A stretch of 64,000 bases of DNA, from the NCBI GenBank assembly GCA_965213905.1, contig OZ243922.1:2976001-3040000 (forward strand), written 5' to 3'. Under the pieces are notes generated by a model that saw nothing but the letters and a program-made list of their open reading frames with translations, was not told the DNA's origin and searched no databases. The DNA is from SIRX01 sp965213905 (lineage in GTDB: Bacteria; Actinomycetota; Rubrobacteria; Rubrobacterales; Rubrobacteraceae). Below, one piece after another: positions 49,204 through 58,454 of this stretch. Position 1 is the stretch's first letter; every line of letters begins with the position of its first letter. The position numbers and the translations under genes are program-made.

Positions 49204-50574
49204 CTATCCAAACTTTCGCTTCTTCGACAGAATCCCTTGCACCTGGTCTTCACCGAAGCCGGTTTCTCGCAGCAAGCACGCCTCCAGAACCGACGACAGC
49301 TTTCTGGTCAGTTGATACAGTTCTTTCCCGACCGCTGCCAACTGCTTTTTGTTCTCGTCGAAGTGAACCAGGTAGTTTCTCGTCTCCACGACCTTGCCGA
49401 CGAAGCCCATCCTCTCCTTCTTGCCGTCTCCGAAGATGGGTTGCATTACCTCGGGGTCGCGGCGCATGATTTCCTTGAGCCTCTTCCGGAGGCTGGGTTC
49501 GTTGCTGTAGGCGAGTTTCCCCCGCAGCCATTCTCTGTGGGCTTCTGGCGTGGCGTCCAGAACCTCGCCGAGACGCTGTTCGTGTTCCTCCTCCGGCAAC
49601 TCCGTCGTTCCTAGCGCCCTCCTGTGGTACGCCTCTACACCCTGTACCAGGGCCAAGAACCGGTCGTCCAGGTAGGCTGCGGAACCGTAGGCCGTGCTGA
49701 AGTACTGGTCGTAGACGGGTTCGAGGGTTTTCGCTTTCTCGAACCAGTTGCCTAGAACGCGGCCGAAGTCGTCGCGGAAGTCGTCCAAGGTAAAAAGCAT
49801 CTCCGCCGGGTGAACTTTCCTGTCCGCGCCCCTCATGCCCGCGAGTCTGTAGTAGATTTCCACCACCGGCCCCTCCTCCGACTCTACCGTCCCTTGAAGC
49901 GCCAGCGGTTCGACCAACTCTCCAACCCCGAGGGTCAGGAAGTTCCGGAATCGGTGAAGTACCCTACTCCACTCCTCGAAGGATTTACCCTGAGGGTACT
50001 CCACGGAGAACAGAGTTCTCTGTGCTATAGCCGCCTCACCCACCAGGCCGAAGGACTTCTCTCTTAGCGTGGCGCGAACCTCGATGCCGAAGCGCGCACC
50101 CGCGGCCGAAGCAATGATAGGGGAGGGGCGCTTGTGTTCGATGACCATGGGGTGGGTCGTGTGGTCGTCGGGCAGTTTAAGGCTAAACCCCGAGATGCCC
50201 GCCCACTCGTCCAGATGCCGGTACTCCGCCATCACCTTCTTGAATTGGACATTTCCCACAGCCGCAAGGTGCGCCCCGACAAGCACGATTCTAGCGCGGA
50301 AGGAGGTCTTGATGAAACCCGCCATGTTTACATCTTTGTTCGTCTCACGGCAGTTCCATAGGGTGACTGGCTTGCCCTTGGAGGACAAACCCAGTATCAG
50401 TTCGGCCTCCATAAGATTCCGTTGCATTGCGGCAAATGGGTCTTCAGGGTCTTTGATGGAGTCCAAGAGTTCCAGCGTCGCGCCGGAGTCGGGAGAGAAC
50501 TCTAAAGTGCCCGGCGCCTTGCCCTCGGGCGTCCCCGGCAGCCACCATAGCCCCTCGAACTCGAATTCTTCCAT
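49204..50574 (-). CDS. apeA: ApeA-type HEPN anti-phage protein
   Basis: A 456-residue protein. The N-terminal ApeA domain runs from FEFEGLWWLPGTPEGKAPGT through VAEYR-like strands to about residue 270. The C-terminal helical domain (about 290-456) carries VETRNYLVHFDENK with Arg399 and His404, an RX4H HEPN active site. ApeA has been described as a single-gene anti-phage system in which the HEPN RNase is thought to cleave RNA when infection is sensed. A truncated N-terminal relic lies at 42463 and another HEPN gene lies just upstream. The complete motifs suggest it is functional. Confidence 0.82.
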   Translation of the reverse strand: MEEFEFEGLWWLPGTPEGKAPGTLEFSPDSGATLELLDSIKDPEDPFAAMQRNLMEAELILGLSSKGKPVTLWNCRETNKDVNMAGFIKTSFRARIVLVGAHLAAVGNVQFKKVMAEYRHLDEWAGISGFSLKLPDDHTTHPMVIEHKRPSPIIASAAGARFGIEVRATLREKSFGLVGEAAIAQRTLFSVEYPQGKSFEEWSRVLHRFRNFLTLGVGELVEPLALQGTVESEEGPVVEIYYRLAGMRGADRKVHPAEMLFTLDDFRDDFGRVLGNWFEKAKTLEPVYDQYFSTAYGSAAYLDDRFLALVQGVEAYHRRALGTTELPEEEHEQRLGEVLDATPEAHREWLRGKLAYSNEPSLRKRLKEIMRRDPEVMQPIFGDGKKERMGFVGKVVETRNYLVHFDENKKQLAAVGKELYQLTRKLSSVLEACLLRETGFGEDQVQGILSKKRKFG

Positions 50575-50672
50575 CCAGAAAGGATACCAAGAGCCACATC
50601 TCTTCTATACGCTAGGTCTCTTCGCCTCTTCAAAAACCTTGAAATGCGGTTTGGTGCCTGCCGTTCCGTAAC

Positions 50673-51569
50673 TTACTTCAACCAAACCGGTACAGGAACT
50701 TTAACTTCGAAAAGGTTTTCCACAGCATTGTTTTCGTCTCGAGGTACGTCGACCAGCATGTTCTTCTTAAAGCCTTGTGCGATTCTGTTTGTGGCGTTCC
50801 CCACTAAAGGATGCATCTTGCGGCTCACCTCGAACACAAACTGGTTGTCAAAAACTATGGGGTTGTCGCCAAAAGCCGACAAGTCTTTAACCTTTTGGGC
50901 GTCCGGTATGGTTATTGTGCCTCCAGTGTGGACTATTGAATGTCGCAACTGCCACAGTGTTCGCAGTCTTCTGCAATCATCATTGGAAAAGAATTGGACA
51001 TTGAAGCCGAATGCATCGAAGTACCTATTTACCTTCTCTGGGTTGTGCCATCCTGACAACGAGTCAGCCAACAAGATGCCGGCTGAAGCGCTGAAACCAC
51101 GATATGCGGACATCATTACAGGGTCGATTTCCAACGATGATGTCTCTTTTTTAAGCTGTCTAAAGAAATCATCCACCCGAAAGTCTTGCAGTAAGCTGCT
51201 GCGTTCGAACACTCCCGCGAACAAATATCTCTGGTATGTCTCGAAATGGCCCATGATAGCGGGCAAAAAAGCAGAGAGGATGTGCTGGAGGCTGTCCAGG
51301 GCGGCCTTACTAAACGTACCATCCTTCTTCTTTTGGAAGTGTTGTTGACAGTGATTAACGGCGTCTTTCGCTTCTACCGTGTACTTCAGGAATGCTGTAG
51401 CTGGACTGTTCACGTAGTCTTGGTGAAGTACGTGCCGCCCTTCACCGTCAATGATGTACTCGTGAAACTCTTTCTTTGGTCTACCCTTTGGCATGTGGAA
51501 CCATTCTGACAGAACAGGCAGAGAAACACTAGCTACATCTATACCGGGGAACAGGTTCACCAGAACCAC
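50673..51569 (-). CDS. HEPN-like hypothetical protein
   Basis: A 298-residue protein (alternative start ATG 51494). It is helical (KAALDSLQHILSAFLPAIMG, HFETYQRYLFAGVFERSSLL), and the helix-end motif LRHSIVHTGG has Arg209 and His214, an RX4H signature seen in RiboL-PSP-HEPN and MAE_28990-type proteins. The region GFSASAGILLADSLSGWHNP is family-like for such HEPN proteins. It lies on the same strand directly upstream of ApeA, so the pair may form a defence unit. Activity is not shown. Confidence 0.72.
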   Translation of the reverse strand: MVLVNLFPGIDVASVSLPVLSEWFHMPKGRPKKEFHEYIIDGEGRHVLHQDYVNSPATAFLKYTVEAKDAVNHCQQHFQKKKDGTFSKAALDSLQHILSAFLPAIMGHFETYQRYLFAGVFERSSLLQDFRVDDFFRQLKKETSSLEIDPVMMSAYRGFSASAGILLADSLSGWHNPEKVNRYFDAFGFNVQFFSNDDCRRLRTLWQLRHSIVHTGGTITIPDAQKVKDLSAFGDNPIVFDNQFVFEVSRKMHPLVGNATNRIAQGFKKNMLVDVPRDENNAVENLFEVKVPVPVWLK

Positions 51570-51815
51570 CGCCGCCCATAGTTCCTAGTAGGATAGAGCA
51601 TCGCAAGCCTGGAAAAGGTTCTCGCGGGGTGGCGAGGTGGGGCGGTTCAAGCTGAGTCAGCGGTTCTGGGTTCAGGCAGCTTCGTGAGGGCCAGGAAGCC
51701 GGGAAGAAGGGCCGGGTAGACTACTGAGTTCCAGGATGCCCAAATTGGAGGAGGTATCCGACCATGCCTCCAGTACAATTCAGGCGATAGCGGAACATAT
51801 TAACTGGAGGCGATT

Positions 51816-52475
51816 ATGTGCGGCAGATATACCCTCAAATCCAATGGAAAGGCAGTCGCCAGTCTCTTCGGCCTCGCGGAAGAGTTCGAGATAGAACCCC
51901 GGTACAATATCGCGCCCACTCAAAACGTTAAGGTCGTTTTGGAAGACGATGGCAGGCGGCTTGAGGCCATGCACTGGGGCCTCATACCTTCCTGGTCAAA
52001 AGACCCGTCAATAGGCGCGAGGATGATAAACGCCCGGGCCGAGACCGTGCCGGAAAAACCTTCTTTCCGAAGCGCATTTAAGAAGCGTAGGTGTCTGATA
52101 CCCGCCGACGGTTTCTACGAGTGGCAGAAGCAGCCGGACGGCAAGCAGCCTTTTCACTTGCGAATGACAAACGGCCGCCCCTTTGCCTTTGCGGGACTGT
52201 GGGAGACGTGGAACATGGAAGGCGGAGAGGAGATGCTTTCCACGACCATCATCACGACCGAACCCAACGAAGTCGCCGCCGAAGTTCACAACCGGATGCC
52301 CGTGATTCTTACGCCGGAGTTCTACGATGCCTGGCTGGATACCGAGAACGACGACCGAGAGGAACTTCTCGCGATGCTTGCGCCGTACCCCGCCGAAGAG
52401 ATGGAAGCCTATCCGGTGAGTCGAAGCGTCAATCGCCCGGCGAACGACTACCCGGAGGTGCTGCAGCCAGTCTAG
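51816..52475 (+). CDS. yedK: SRAP-domain protein (YedK/HMCES)
   Basis: A 219-residue protein from ATG 51816. MCGRYTL gives the catalytic Cys2 exposed after Met removal. RYNIAPTQ, MHWGLIPSW, MINARAET, CLIPADGFYEW and VHNRMPVILT complete the family set with Asn, Arg, Glu and His active-site residues. SRAP proteins form a covalent thiazolidine link to abasic sites in single-stranded DNA to shield them. It lies 23 bases upstream of the DinG helicase gene, a fitting DNA-repair neighbour. Confidence 0.95.
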   Translation: MCGRYTLKSNGKAVASLFGLAEEFEIEPRYNIAPTQNVKVVLEDDGRRLEAMHWGLIPSWSKDPSIGARMINARAETVPEKPSFRSAFKKRRCLIPADGFYEWQKQPDGKQPFHLRMTNGRPFAFAGLWETWNMEGGEEMLSTTIITTEPNEVAAEVHNRMPVILTPEFYDAWLDTENDDREELLAMLAPYPAEEMEAYPVSRSVNRPANDYPEVLQPV

Positions 52476-52498
52476 TCCTCGCCCCGTATACTCTCGGA

Positions 52499-52903
52499 GT
52501 GACCGGAACTAACAAAGACTCTAGTAAGAACGGCATACTCAAGGAACCGCGCCTCTTCTTCGCCGCGGACGGCCCTCTCGCCTCAAGAAAGCCCGGCTAC
52601 CGGGAACGCCCTGAGCAGGTAGACCTCGCAGGGGCCGTCGAGGAGTGCTTCGCATCCAAGTCTGTCTTGCTGGCCGACGCGCCGACGGGTACTGGAAAAT
52701 CCCTGGGCTATCTCGCTCCCGCAATCCTGCGTGCCGCCCAGCGTGGCGAGAAGGTCGTGGTCTCTACCGCCACCCTCGCCCTGCAGGCGCAACTACTCAC
52801 GGAAGACCTCCCGCCGCTGAGTAGCGCGGCGGCGGAACTTCTCGGATACCCCGAGGACGAGGGCGTCTCCCACGCCGTGATGAAGGGCCGCAGGAACTTC
52901 TTG
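52499..52903 (+). CDS. dinG: DinG-type helicase, exon 1 (interrupted by group II intron)
   Basis: The first 135 codons of a Rad3/XPD-like helicase from GTG 52499. TATACT at 52487-52492 suggests a leaderless start. Walker A is LADAPTGTGKSLGYL (around residues 58-72), motif Ia VVVSTATLALQAQL, then GVSHAVMKGRRNFL, where the exon ends. The family phrase continues as KGRxNYLCxxR; the Cys is the first codon of exon 2 at 55383. Joined with exon 2 the protein is 679 residues. Without splicing the reading frame runs into intron sequence and yields no helicase. Confidence 0.88.
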
Positions 52904-53456
52904 GTGCGCCGCAGAACCGAGTGTAAAGATACCTTTTGCAGAAAGGAGAGGTTCGGAAGCAACGGGTATATAAAGGCTAAGAAAAGGAGGAAACGTAAAA
53001 CCCAAGACCTCTGGGTCAACAGCTTACCTGACGGCGAAAGCCGAAGGGGACAAGAGCATGCTGGTAAAGCGGGAAGTGTCCGAAGGCGTTTACGGCACGG
53101 TCTCGCAAGGCCCGCGCGATATGGTGAGAGCTGGATTGCCCGAAGCCCAGTTCCCGGCGATGTAATTGCTCATCCCTCGACCACAACGCCTAGCATGCGA
53201 GGATGTCGGCATACGGTGGTAGCAAAGGAAGCCATCGGAACCTTCCGGCTGACGAGCGGTGGGGAGCGACCCCACTCAAGGGAACGAACGGGACACCTAC
53301 GTCGCGCTAGAAAACGTCTGGCACTCAGGGAATGCGGGATGACCTACGGGGCGAGAGCCCTACGGTTACGGAGTGCTCATAGTAGTCGTGGGAGTAACGA
53401 CCCACCAAGGAGACCGGGAAAGCCGGTCACAGGGCGAAGGGGCACAGGTGTCATGG

Positions 53457-55280
53457 ATGTATCGGGAGAGGGAAGAGCGCGAGATGCGCGACACTGAAAC
53501 GATCCTGAACATCATCCACGAACGAGGCAGAAGAGGACTGCCTTTGGAACGTGTCTATCGACTGTTATTCAACCCCAACTTGTACCTCACAGCTTACGGG
53601 AAGATCTACCGAAACGACGGTGCAATGACCCCCGGAGTCACGGAAGAAACTGTGGACGGGATGTCTATAGCTAAAATCGAGGCGATCATTGACGCCTTGC
53701 GTCAGGAACGCTATCGGTGGCGGCCAGCGAGGCGAACTTACATCGAGAAGAAAGGAACCAATAAAAGACGCCCGCTAGGACTCCCCACCTGGTCAGATAA
53801 GCTGCTACAAGAGGTCATCCGTCTCATCCTTGAGGCGTACTACGAGCCTCAGTTTAGCGACCACTCTCATGGCTTTAGACCAGGAAGAGGATGCCATACC
53901 GCTCTTTCAAAGATCCACCGGACCTGGACTGGTACGGCCTGGTTCATCGAAGGGGACATATCCGATTGCTTTGGCAGTCTGGATCACGAGACACTACTCT
54001 CGATCCTTTCGGAGAAGGTTCACGACGGTCGCTTTCTGCGGCTGATCTCAAACCTTCTGAAGGCCGGGTATCTGGAGGACTGGCGCTTCCACAATACCCT
54101 CAGCGGCTCGCCGCAAGGAGGCATCGTAAGTCCTGTCCTTTCAAACATATACTTGGACCGGCTGGATAATTTCGTCGAACAGACATTACTTCCCAACTAC
54201 AACCGCAAAGCCAGAAGGAGAGCAAACCCGCAGTACAACAAACTCAAAAACGACGCGAGAAGCCTGGCAAACAGGGGAAAGATACAGGAAGCCAACGAAC
54301 TGCATAAGCAGGCTCGACATCTTCCAGTTTACGACCCCAACGACTCAGGCTACAGGCGACTGAGATACATAAGGTACGCGGATGATTTTCTTCTGGGCTT
54401 CAACGGACCGCGGAAAGAAGCCGAGCAAATCAAGCACCAACTCGGAGAGTTCCTGGGTACGTCCCTTAATCTGGAACTCTCGCAGCCAAAGACGCTCATT
54501 ACTCATGCACGCTCGGAGGCAGCACGATTTCTTGGCTACGACATTGTTGTTCTACACAATGACGCAAAGCACAATCAGAGAGGCCGCGCTATCAACGGCG
54601 GGATCGGCCTGAAAGTGCCCGCGGAGGTAGTGAGCGAGAAGTGTGCCCTCTACATGCGAAACGGCAAACCCATACACCTGAAGGGACGAACGAGCGATAG
54701 CGTTTTCAGCATCGTCTCTCAATACCAACAGGAGTTTCGGGGCGTCGCCGAATACTACCAGTTGGCCTATAACCGCTCGACGCGGTTCGTCCGTTTGAAA
54801 TGGATCATGGAGCGATCACTTACCAAAACCTTGGCGAATAAACTTCGTACCAGGGTTCCAAAGGTCTACAATCGCTTCGGCACCATTATTCAGACGGATA
54901 GGGGACCTTACAAGGGTCTCGAAGTGAGAATCGAGCGAGAAGGTAAAAAGCCGCTGGTAGCGCAGTGGGGAGGTATATCACTCGCGCGAAATAAGGAAGC
55001 GGTTCTAAACGACCATCCCTACCGTGTCTGGAATGATCGCACAGAGGTAGAGGAACGACTTCTGGCAAGTGTCTGTGAGCTTTGCGGCTCAACAGAGAAT
55101 GTCGAAGTCCACCACATCCGAGCCCTGAAAGATCTCCAGCGCAAGGGACGGGCCGAAAAGCCTGAATGGGTCAAAAGGATGGCATCACGTCACCGTAAGA
55201 CCCTGGTTGTCTGCCAAAATTGCCACATCAGCATCCACGCTGGTAAAGGCAAGAGGAGCCAAGCTCTATGTTGTGGATAG
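53457..55280 (+). CDS. ltrA: Group II intron RT/maturase with HNH endonuclease
   Basis: A 607-residue intron-encoded protein from ATG 53457. RT blocks include LGLPTWSDKLLQEVIRLIL, HGFRPGRGCHTAL, FIEGDISDCFGSLDH, GSPQGGIVSPVLSNIYLDRL and RYADDFLLGF (catalytic YADD at 307). The maturase (X) domain follows (EFRGVAEYYQLAYN, RFVRLKWIM). The C-terminus has a zinc-bound HNH nuclease: CELCGSTENVEVHHI then CQNCHISIH. It folds the intron RNA and copies it at new DNA sites. All catalytic motifs are intact. Confidence 0.95.
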   Translation: MYREREEREMRDTETILNIIHERGRRGLPLERVYRLLFNPNLYLTAYGKIYRNDGAMTPGVTEETVDGMSIAKIEAIIDALRQERYRWRPARRTYIEKKGTNKRRPLGLPTWSDKLLQEVIRLILEAYYEPQFSDHSHGFRPGRGCHTALSKIHRTWTGTAWFIEGDISDCFGSLDHETLLSILSEKVHDGRFLRLISNLLKAGYLEDWRFHNTLSGSPQGGIVSPVLSNIYLDRLDNFVEQTLLPNYNRKARRRANPQYNKLKNDARSLANRGKIQEANELHKQARHLPVYDPNDSGYRRLRYIRYADDFLLGFNGPRKEAEQIKHQLGEFLGTSLNLELSQPKTLITHARSEAARFLGYDIVVLHNDAKHNQRGRAINGGIGLKVPAEVVSEKCALYMRNGKPIHLKGRTSDSVFSIVSQYQQEFRGVAEYYQLAYNRSTRFVRLKWIMERSLTKTLANKLRTRVPKVYNRFGTIIQTDRGPYKGLEVRIEREGKKPLVAQWGGISLARNKEAVLNDHPYRVWNDRTEVEERLLASVCELCGSTENVEVHHIRALKDLQRKGRAEKPEWVKRMASRHRKTLVVCQNCHISIHAGKGKRSQALCCG

Positions 55281-55289
55281 GATACTGGA

Positions 55290-55324
55290 GAGCCACGTGA
55301 TACGGAAACGGTCATGCGTGGTTC
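55290..55324 (+). ncRNA. Group II intron domain V
   Basis: A 35-base hairpin with the AGC catalytic triad in GAGCC, complementary outer arms GAGCCACG and CGTGGTTC (with G-T), and a GGAAAC-type terminal loop. Domain VI follows and ends at the intron boundary. Confidence 0.85.
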
Positions 55325-55382
55325 GGAGGGAGGCCGTCGGAAAAGTGCCCGAACTCGGGTAACTCGCTGGCGGCCTACCTAC

Positions 55383-57017
55383 TGCACCAAGCGCCACCTC
55401 GAGACCCTGATGAGTGGTTCTATCTTCGACTCGGAACTCGTCGCCAACCTCGACAGGTGGGCCGCCGAGACCGAGACCGGCGACAGGGAGGACCTCACGT
55501 TTCCGATGCCCATATCCGCCTGGGCCGAGGTAGCCTCTGACGGAGACGACTGTTCACCGAGAACATGCACGTACAGAAAGGGTTGCCACTACTACGCCCA
55601 TCGCGACGCGGCCTCAGAAGCCGACATCCTGGTGGTGAACCACGCGCTACTATTGGCTAACGTCGCCTCCTACGGGTCTATCTTCGATACGGAGAACCGC
55701 CACTTGATAGTAGACGAGGCCCACCGCCTGGAAGAGATTATGGCCGACGCCTTTGGCGCACGGGTTTCCTACGCCCGTATCCTCTACGTCACGAGGCAAG
55801 CACGAAAACGCTGCGAGGCAGCGCACGCCGCGACGAACACCGCCGAGATGGCTGCTGAGATGTTTTTCGAGGAACTCTCGGGCGGAACTACCCGGTTGCA
55901 CCAGAGTCCTCCTAAAGCCCACTGCAAGCTGGTCGAGGCGCTTAGGGACTTGAGGAGTGTCCTCGCGCACGCCCCCAACGAGGAGGCAAACCTGCTTCAG
56001 GGGATGGTCGGGAGATTGAGGAGAGACCTCGAAATGTTCTTTGGCAACCCCGACGATGACTATGCCTACGCGGTGGTTGCCGGCAGGAATCGAAGCCGGT
56101 CAGCGAACATGAAGAACTACCCTGAACTGAAGAGTTGGCTGGTCGAGACGGCTGACGTGTTCCGGGAGGAGGTGCTGCCTCATTTCGAGGAGGGCGGAGT
56201 CGTCCTTACTAGCGCCACCCTGGCCTCCAGCGCTGGTAAGAACCGTTCCTTTGCCTACGCGAGAAAGAGACTCGGGCTAGACGAGGTGCCGGAAATCGCG
56301 GCAGAGGGCCACGGGAACGGCGGGGATGGTAAAGAGGCTGACGAGGTCTCGCGACCGGTAAGCGAGTTCGCGGGCGCTGAGGTCTTCGACTACGGAAATA
56401 GAGTTCTCATCTACGCCGAGGACGGCGCAAGCGGCGGAATGCCCGCGCCAACCTTTGGCAACGCCGACGCCTTCACCCGAGGATGCGTTCGTAGGACGGA
56501 GGAACTCGTAGGCCTCTCTCGCGGCAGGGCACTCATAATACTCTCGACCAAACGGGCGGTCTCCGCCTTCCGCGAGACCTTCAAATCACCATACCCCGTG
56601 CGCTACCAGGGCGACGATGCCCCTGGGAGGCTTGTGAAATGGCTTAGAGAGACCGAAGGCGGAGTGTTGGTTGGAACCGCGTCTTTCCGAGAGGGCATCG
56701 ACGTCGCGGGAGAGGCATTGTCGCTGGTCGTCATGGACAAGGCCCCGTTCGCGCCGCCGGACGACCCGGTGACCTCGAAGTTGAAGGAGAAAGCCGGAGA
56801 CGCGGCGTTCCGCGAGATTTTCTTGCCGAAGGCGCAGGTGGCGATGCGTCAGGGTGCGGGAAGGCTGATGCGCCGTCCCGAAGACCGGGGAGTCATAGCG
56901 ATACTCGACCCGCGAATCTCATCTAAGGGGTGGGGCAAGACGATACTGTCCAGCCTGCCGCCTGCCCCCAGGACTACGGAAATCGCGGACGTCGCCCGCT
57001 TCTTCGAGGCCGGGTGA
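55383..57017 (+). CDS. dinG: DinG-type helicase, exon 2
   Basis: Codons 136-679. The first codon is Cys136 of CTKRHLETL, and with Cys192, Cys197 and Cys203 (CSPRTCTYRKGC) it forms the 4Fe-4S set with C-x4-C-x5-C spacing as in DinG. Walker B is HLIVDEAHRLEE (DEAH). VVNHALLL, VLTSATLAS, TASFREGIDVAGEALSL and QGAGRLMRR (motif VI) complete the helicase. DinG unwinds 5' to 3' and resolves R-loops and G-quadruplexes. The intron sits exactly before the first Fe-S cysteine codon. Downstream genes are on the other strand. Confidence 0.9.
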   Translation, partial: CTKRHLETLMSGSIFDSELVANLDRWAAETETGDREDLTFPMPISAWAEVASDGDDCSPRTCTYRKGCHYYAHRDAASEADILVVNHALLLANVASYGSIFDTENRHLIVDEAHRLEEIMADAFGARVSYARILYVTRQARKRCEAAHAATNTAEMAAEMFFEELSGGTTRLHQSPPKAHCKLVEALRDLRSVLAHAPNEEANLLQGMVGRLRRDLEMFFGNPDDDYAYAVVAGRNRSRSANMKNYPELKSWLVETADVFREEVLPHFEEGGVVLTSATLASSAGKNRSFAYARKRLGLDEVPEIAAEGHGNGGDGKEADEVSRPVSEFAGAEVFDYGNRVLIYAEDGASGGMPAPTFGNADAFTRGCVRRTEELVGLSRGRALIILSTKRAVSAFRETFKSPYPVRYQGDDAPGRLVKWLRETEGGVLVGTASFREGIDVAGEALSLVVMDKAPFAPPDDPVTSKLKEKAGDAAFREIFLPKAQVAMRQGAGRLMRRPEDRGVIAILDPRISSKGWGKTILSSLPPAPRTTEIADVARFFEAG

Positions 57018-57019
57018 AG

Positions 57020-57400
57020 CTACGGCAAACTTTCCCAGTCGAAGCTGGTCTCCGCGACGAAGGCCCTGAGGGACTCCTGCAGCTTCTCCGCCGAGAGGAT
57101 GAAGAGTTCGGCGTGTAGCCTCCGGGTGTGGGCGTCCGGGTCGTCCTTGCCCAGGGGAGAGGAGTCAACCTCCTCGCGGGCTTCGAGGTACAGGCCGCCC
57201 TCGTCCGTACCGGGTTCGCAGTAGGGTCTCCAATCCTCCACGGCCTTCTCATGGGCCATGCCAGCTATCAGGAGTTCCTTCCAAAGCGTTTCCGCGTCCT
57301 CTGAGACCGAAGTCCTCAGCACCGAGGGGTTGCGCGTCATCCGCCCGACCTGTTCCCGGTTCTCCGCCAACCGAGCCGCTGCTTGTTCTCTGTCTTCCAC
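57020..57400 (-). CDS. Hypothetical helical protein
   Basis: A 126-residue soluble protein from GTG 57400, abutting the stop of the preceding gene. It is acidic and helical (AARLAENREQVGRMTRNPSV, LWKELLIAGMAHEKAVEDWR, LHAELFILSAEKLQESLRAF). No family is recognised. It converges with dinG and is probably co-transcribed with the gene at 57402. Confidence 0.65.
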   Translation of the reverse strand: MEDREQAAARLAENREQVGRMTRNPSVLRTSVSEDAETLWKELLIAGMAHEKAVEDWRPYCEPGTDEGGLYLEAREEVDSSPLGKDDPDAHTRRLHAELFILSAEKLQESLRAFVAETSFDWESLP

Positions 57401-57401
57401 T

Positions 57402-58280
57402 CTACTCTACCCATCCTTCTAGTTGCGCGTGAACTTGCAGAAGGTAGCTTTTCTCTTCTCCGGGTTCTCCGGGAAGCCTCAAAATGGAGAAGAGTGCCTT
57501 CCAATCCTCCCCTCCGTCGGTGAACGAGTAGTACTCGTACAAACAGTTCTCATCCTCGCTGCCGGACGTTTCATCCTCCCTCGTCCAGCCCGCCTCCTCT
57601 AGCTGGGTAGCGTAGTGCTGCATTAGCTGCCGTAAGCCGAGGGCTGTGCGGAGTGTCGTGTTAGAGGACGCCCCTTCAAGGCCCCTGTAGCCGCCTCCGC
57701 CGCCTCCTTGAATCTCACGGGCTCCGGGCGGCGGCTTTAAGGCGGGTATGATTACTTCCTCCTGGAAAGGCCCGTGCCGCCCTCTCCTAAAGCAGGGCGA
57801 GTTGCGTCCCTCCCCGGTGAAGACCCGGAGTCTGACGTCGGTGGGGGAGTCCTCACCGCCTAAAGGCACCTCGTTAGTGGTGAGGAACAACGCAGGCCCG
57901 CGCTCCCCCTTGCAGTAGAGTTCAGGGTCGCCGGGGATGCTTCTTTCAAAACCCCCTTCGCGCCATTCGTTCTGCCGCTTCTCCCAATCGGCCTCTGCTA
58001 GCGCCGCTTGGAACGCTTCGCGTGCCTCCTCGGCTGCTGAGTTTGAGTCCAAAACGACCACTACCTCTTGTCCCCTGGGCCAAGAATGCCGGGCCAACGA
58101 CCCTACCAGGCTAACCCCTTCGGGCATCGTTATCTCGAAGGACATGCCCTCCGGCAGTTCACCAACGTACAGTTCTGGGACTTCCGCGCCCTCTCCCGCG
58201 TAACGTTCCGAGAGAAGCCTTAACGCCAGGGCGCGTATTGTGTTCTCGCCGCCGGTCTCTATCCGAACCACCTCCATCAA
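57402..58280 (-). CDS. Hypothetical protein
   Basis: A 292-residue soluble protein. It has a beta/alpha part (ELPEGMSFEITMPEGVSLVG, GQEVVVVLDSNSAAEEAREA), then a repeat-like second half (LRQLMQHYATQLEEAGWTRE, KALFSILRLPGEPGEEKSYL). Each half resembles a small sensor-like fold in which a quantity is compared between an alpha helix and following strands. No family is assigned. Its stop and the next start are adjacent. Confidence 0.65.
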   Translation of the reverse strand: MMEVVRIETGGENTIRALALRLLSERYAGEGAEVPELYVGELPEGMSFEITMPEGVSLVGSLARHSWPRGQEVVVVLDSNSAAEEAREAFQAALAEADWEKRQNEWREGGFERSIPGDPELYCKGERGPALFLTTNEVPLGGEDSPTDVRLRVFTGEGRNSPCFRRGRHGPFQEEVIIPALKPPPGAREIQGGGGGGYRGLEGASSNTTLRTALGLRQLMQHYATQLEEAGWTREDETSGSEDENCLYEYYSFTDGGEDWKALFSILRLPGEPGEEKSYLLQVHAQLEGWVE

Positions 58281-58454
58281 GAAGTACTCTTCCTACAATA
58301 CATCTTATCGTCTGGGACTCTGACTCTACAGTTGTGAGGAGAAGCGGAAAACCGAGGACAAAATCTCTATAAGCAGTGCGTTTCTACAAACAACATGGTT
58401 TCTGTTAATCTCACGGGCAGGAAGGCCAATACACGCTGGGGAGGTATCGGCTCA

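Larger units (their letters stand above)
52904..55382 (+). mobile_element. Group II intron inserted in the dinG-like gene
   Basis: The element begins with GTGCG (group II GUGYG) at 52904 and ends in CTAC (AY) at 55382. Domain V is at 55290-55324: GAGCCACGTG and GCGTGGTTC arms around GGAAAC, with the AGC triad. Domain VI follows with GGCCG and CGGCC arms and GCCTAC near its end. CAAGAG at about 53052-53057 could serve as EBS1, pairing with TTCTTG at the exon 1 end. It carries its own RT/maturase gene. All parts look complete, so self-splicing and mobility are probable. Confidence 0.9.
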
